Assembly: GCA_017792445.1 (NCBI GenBank)
Contig: CP051232.1
Location: forward strand, 124,001 to 188,000
Source: Maritimibacter sp.
GTDB taxonomy: Bacteria; Pseudomonadota; Alphaproteobacteria; Rhodobacterales; Rhodobacteraceae
Reading direction: 5' to 3'
DNA length: 64,000 nt
Positions 61,157 through 64,000 of the stretch are shown piece by piece. Below the pieces are notes generated by a model. That model did no database searches and was not told the DNA's origin. It saw only the letters and a program-made list of their open reading frames with translations. A program made the position numbers and the translations under genes. Positions within the stretch are counted from its first letter, which is position 1. Each line of letters starts with the position of its first letter.

Positions 61157-61816
61157 TCATGGGGTGACGGCATTGGGCTGCGCCGGATAGGCGATGGCGC
61201 GGAAGGCGGGAAAGTCGGCATAGCGCTCGGCCCGCTGCGGATCGGCTGTCAGTCCGGGACCGTACAACTTGCCCTTCGGAGCGATGTAGCTGTGGATCAC
61301 ATGATCTGGGTGTTCGCGCCAGCTCAGGTTGAAGGCGGCGTTCTTCGGAAAGAACCAGACCGAGTGGAAATCGAGATGGTCGAACAGCCACCACGCAAGG
61401 TCGCGCCAGTCGCGCCCGGCGTTGTACTGATCCGCGAACCACGGGATCGAAACCGACACCATCGCCCCCATCCGGCCTTCGTCATCGCGCAGGTCCCAGA
61501 TGTGCCCACCCCCGGCATTGGCCTTGTTCGCCGCGCATTTCTGCGGCGTCACCTCGGTCGCGCCGAAATGGTTCAACGATGGCGAGCGATAGCCCGACCG
61601 GATGTCGATCGGCCCGAACGTCTCGACCAGCGGGTCCAGCAGTTCCTCGGCCAGCCGACGCCCCGCCGCGATGGCAAGTTCGGGGTCTTCGGGGATGTTT
61701 GGCTTGCCGTAGAAATTGCCGATCTCGGAGTACAGGAAGTTGCGGAACTGGAAGTGCTTCGACAGGCGCACCCTGCCGAGGTCTTCGAGCGACACGTAAC
61801 GCCCCGGTTTCCTCAC
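61157..61816 (-). CDS. Peptidase M15-like protein
   Basis: A 219-residue protein resembling the M15 (D-Ala-D-Ala carboxypeptidase/hedgehog-like) fold. It has IDIRSGYRSPSLNHFGATEV, GGHIWDLRD (His, Asp as metal ligands) and DHVIHSYIAPKGKLYG (second His). No signal peptide. It starts with a GTG at 61816 that overlaps the VOC stop (GTGA), so it is translated after that gene. Biological role not known. Confidence 0.68.
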   Translation of the reverse strand: MRKPGRYVSLEDLGRVRLSKHFQFRNFLYSEIGNFYGKPNIPEDPELAIAAGRRLAEELLDPLVETFGPIDIRSGYRSPSLNHFGATEVTPQKCAANKANAGGGHIWDLRDDEGRMGAMVSVSIPWFADQYNAGRDWRDLAWWLFDHLDFHSVWFFPKNAAFNLSWREHPDHVIHSYIAPKGKLYGPGLTADPQRAERYADFPAFRAIAYPAQPNAVTP

Positions 61817-62241
61817 GCACCGCCCCACTGGAATTCGCCCTTCGGCCCCAGCGGCGAGAACGGGTTGCAGGCCAGTTCCCACACGTGGCCGTCAAGGTCC
61901 GCCACGTAAGAGGTGTAGCCGCCCCAGAACACCTCGTGCGGCGGCTTGATCCCGCGCCCGCCCGCGTCGAGGAACCGCTGGTACAGCGCATCCACCTCGG
62001 CGTTGCTGGGCAGGTTGTGCGCCAGCGTGATGCCGGAGAAGCCGCCGACGTCCGACGGCTCCAGCCCCATGTCCCGCGCCAGGTCCGCGCGCGGATACAG
62101 CCCGATGGTCTGGCCGATCAGGTCGAAGGCGACGATCCCCTCTTCGCCCGGTTCGCGGGTCCAGCCCAGCGCCTCGTAGAAGGCGGCCGACGCCTTCAGA
62201 TCGTCCACCGCAAGGGTGATCAGGCTGACGCGCTGGTCCAT
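61813..62241 (-). CDS. VOC family protein
   Basis: A 142-residue VOC protein (SLITLAVDDLKASAAFYEAL; GFSGITLAHNLPSNAEVDAL; YTSYVADLDGHVWELACNPF). The second half has the usual D-DGH-WE ending. It overlaps the preceding hydrolase stop by one base and the following M15-like start by four, so three genes form a unit. Substrate unknown. Confidence 0.85.
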   Translation of the reverse strand: MDQRVSLITLAVDDLKASAAFYEALGWTREPGEEGIVAFDLIGQTIGLYPRADLARDMGLEPSDVGGFSGITLAHNLPSNAEVDALYQRFLDAGGRGIKPPHEVFWGGYTSYVADLDGHVWELACNPFSPLGPKGEFQWGGA

Positions 62242-62999
62242 CAGTTGCCCCCCCGGGTCAGAACGTCGTCGATGGCGCGCTCGATCAGGCCAAGGCACTC
62301 GGGCGTCGAGAACCGGTGATCGGCGCCCTTGACCAGCGTCAGCCGCAGGTCCTTGCCCTCGGCGTGATCCAGCAATTGCAGCGCGACGGACATCTCGACA
62401 TCCGCGTCCTCGGTGCCTTGCAGGAACCGGGCGGGAAACTTCAGCACCAGCGGCAGACGCAGGACCAACTGGCTGCGGCCCTCTTCGATCAGCCGCCGGG
62501 TAATCACGTAGGGATCGTCGGAATACTCGGACGCCAGCTCGACCCGCCCGTCCTCGACCAAGGCGACCTTCTGATCCGGCGAGAACCCGGCCCACATGGA
62601 ATCTTCGGTGAAGTCCGGCGCGGCGGCGATGCCGACCAGCCCGCAGACCTTGCCGCCCAGCCGCTTCGACAGGATCAGCGAGATCCACCCGCCCATCGAC
62701 GAGCCTACCAGCATCACCGGCCCGTCCACCAGCGCGTTGATCACCTCTTCGGCGTCCTCGGCCCAGTCTCCGATGGCGCCGTCCAGAAAATCCTCGGACG
62801 ATTGCCCATGGCCGGAATAGTCGAACCGCAGAAACGCCTGCCCGCGCTTTTTGCACCACGCTTCAAGATGCACCGCCTTGGTGCCTTCCATGTCGGACCG
62901 GAACCCGCCAAGGAACACCACGGTCGGCCCCCTGCCGTCGGTCAGGTGGTACGCAATGCGCCGCCCTTGGGGCGTTTCGAGGTACGATGGTTCAGACAT
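62241..62999 (-). CDS. Alpha/beta fold hydrolase (serine-type)
   Basis: A 252-residue hydrolase of the BEM46/palmitoyl-hydrolase-like group. TVVFLGGFRSDMEGTKA, LRFDYSGHGQSSEDF, the nucleophile elbow VMLVGSSMGGWISL (Ser in GSSMGG), acid in LQGTEDADVE and His in VKGADHRFSTPE form a complete triad. The ATG at 62999 has GGAGGA before it. It is the first gene of a unit with the VOC and M15-like genes. Confidence 0.88.
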   Translation of the reverse strand: MSEPSYLETPQGRRIAYHLTDGRGPTVVFLGGFRSDMEGTKAVHLEAWCKKRGQAFLRFDYSGHGQSSEDFLDGAIGDWAEDAEEVINALVDGPVMLVGSSMGGWISLILSKRLGGKVCGLVGIAAAPDFTEDSMWAGFSPDQKVALVEDGRVELASEYSDDPYVITRRLIEEGRSQLVLRLPLVLKFPARFLQGTEDADVEMSVALQLLDHAEGKDLRLTLVKGADHRFSTPECLGLIERAIDDVLTRGGN

Positions 63000-63178
63000 G
63001 GCATCCTCCCGTATTGGCTTCTGAATACACGTGACCCCGAGGGACACGAAAGCCTTAACATCGCGTTGGCGCCGGTTGACTTCCCCGGTTGACTTCCTTG
63101 TGAAGCCAGCGCCATAAGCGCCGCACACATAACCCGCAACCGGGCGTTCCGTGGGCGCCAAACCGACGAGGAGCCGAT

Positions 63179-64000
63179 ATGGCCCAGATCTCCCTGACAT
63201 TCCCCGATGGTAATTCGCGTGACTTCGACGCGGGCGTGACGCCTGCCGCCGTCGCCGAAAGCATCTCGACGAGCCTTGGCAAGAAGGCGATCAGCGCGAC
63301 GGTGAACGGCGCGCATTACGACCTTCAGTGGCCGATAACCGAAGACGCCTCTATCGCGATCCACACCCTGCAGGACGACGAGCAGGCGCTGGAACTGATC
63401 CGGCACGACCTTGCGCACATCATGGCGCGGGCGGTGCAGGAACTGTGGCCCGACGTAAAGGTCACCATCGGCCCGGTCCGCGATCAGGGCTGGTTCTACG
63501 ACTTCGACCGCGAAGAGCCGTTCACGCCCGAGGACCTCGGCGAGATCGAGGCGAAGATGAAAGAGATCATCAACGCCCGTGACGCGGTCAAGACCGAGGT
63601 CTGGGACCGTGCGCGCGCCGTCGCCTATTACGAAGAACGGGGCGAGCCGTTCAAGATCGAGCTGTTGGACCGCATCCCCGAGGATCAGGACATCCGCATG
63701 TACTGGCACGGCGACTGGCAGGACCTTTGCCGCGGCCCGCACCTGCAGAACACGGGTCAGGTCCCGGCGGACGCGTTCAAGCTGACGCATGTCGCCGGCG
63801 CCTACTGGCTGGGCGACAGCAGCCGCCCGATGCTGCAACGGATCTATGGCGTCGCCTTCAAGGACCGCAAGGCGCTGAAGGCGTGGCAGATCATGATGGA
63901 AGAGGCCGCCAAGCGCGATCACCGCAAGCTTGGCCGGGAAATGGACCTGTTCCACATGCAGGAAGAAGCCCCGGGCCAGATCTTCTGGCACCCGAATGGC
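63179..64000 (+). CDS. thrS: Threonyl-tRNA synthetase, N-terminal part
   Basis: The first 274 codons of a class II synthetase; the rest lies outside. The TGS domain ([20 protein letters not shown]; to about residue 65) is followed by the editing domain with [17 protein letters not shown] (HxxxH-like zinc/editing site) and [12 protein letters not shown], then the beginning of the catalytic domain. GAGGAG precedes ATG 63179. The beginning of the conserved part is intact. Confidence 0.95.
   Translation, partial: MAQISLTFPDGNSRDFDAGVTPAAVAESISTSLGKKAISATVNGAHYDLQWPITEDASIAIHTLQDDEQALELIRHDLAHIMARAVQELWPDVKVTIGPVRDQGWFYDFDREEPFTPEDLGEIEAKMKEIINARDAVKTEVWDRARAVAYYEERGEPFKIELLDRIPEDQDIRMYWHGDWQDLCRGPHLQNTGQVPADAFKLTHVAGAYWLGDSSRPMLQRIYGVAFKDRKALKAWQIMMEEAAKRDHRKLGREMDLFHMQEEAPGQIFWHPNG

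Overview
The window is about 65% G+C and reads as ordinary chromosome from an alphaproteobacterium of the Rhodobacterales (Roseobacter/Paracoccaceae type). The evidence is the combination of a ferredoxin-type sulfite reductase cluster (cysG, DUF2849, sulfite reductase, cysH/DUF934, FNR), aerobic cobaltochelatase genes cobS/cobT near bolA and a J-domain gene, a VPLPA-CTERM protein, a PhaR/phasin/PhaC/PhaZ locus and a TRAP transporter with DctB/DctD. I see no prophage, IS element, CRISPR array, rRNA or tRNA. Both ends cut a gene: mmsA on the left and thrS on the right.

Layout. 1-6.2 kb: valine catabolism (mmsA end; isobutyryl-CoA dehydrogenase, 3-hydroxyisobutyryl-CoA hydrolase and mmsB as a tightly coupled trio), plus two unknown genes and a YbdK-type ligase. 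6.2-12.8 kb: TRAP transporter dctPQM facing its two-component system dctBD, whose regulator lacks the usual sigma-54 contact motif. 12.8-14.6 kb: a P450 and a small secreted protein. 14.6-20.7 kb: sulfur assimilation, with a divergent Lrp-type regulator. 20.7-26.7 kb: a VOC/regulator pair around a palindromic operator, a membrane-anchored acidic repeat protein, infC with an apparent ATC start, a lytic transglycosylase, a lyxose-isomerase-type gene, a GST and a VPLPA-CTERM protein. 27.3-38.7 kb: gatB, a REP-like array, bolA and J-domain genes, a sulfotransferase/DUF6473/msrB insert, cobS, an unknown gene, cobT and a metallopeptidase. 38.7-45 kb: small genes including ribD, nrdR and yjbQ. 45-51 kb: rpoD, dnaG and glutamate dehydrogenase, with a second REP-like array behind rpoD and six GANTC sites between dnaG and rpoD. 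51.4-54.4 kb: three Tad/TadE-like envelope proteins. 54.9-60.4 kb: polyhydroxyalkanoate storage (phaR, two phasins, phaC, divergent phaZ). 60.3-64 kb: two hydrolases, an M15-like protein, a VOC protein and the start of thrS.

What stands out is mainly regulatory and structural: the six-site GANTC/palindrome cluster upstream of rpoD; two REP-like palindrome families that both carry a GTAG foot; an ATC start for infC; an in-frame cysH-DUF934 fusion; a DctD-type regulator without GAFTGA; PhaR-type operators placed inside both phasin promoters; and a Lys/Ala-rich tail on PhaZ. I found no clearly new multi-gene defence or metabolic system. Everything comes from reading the sequence; no database search was run.
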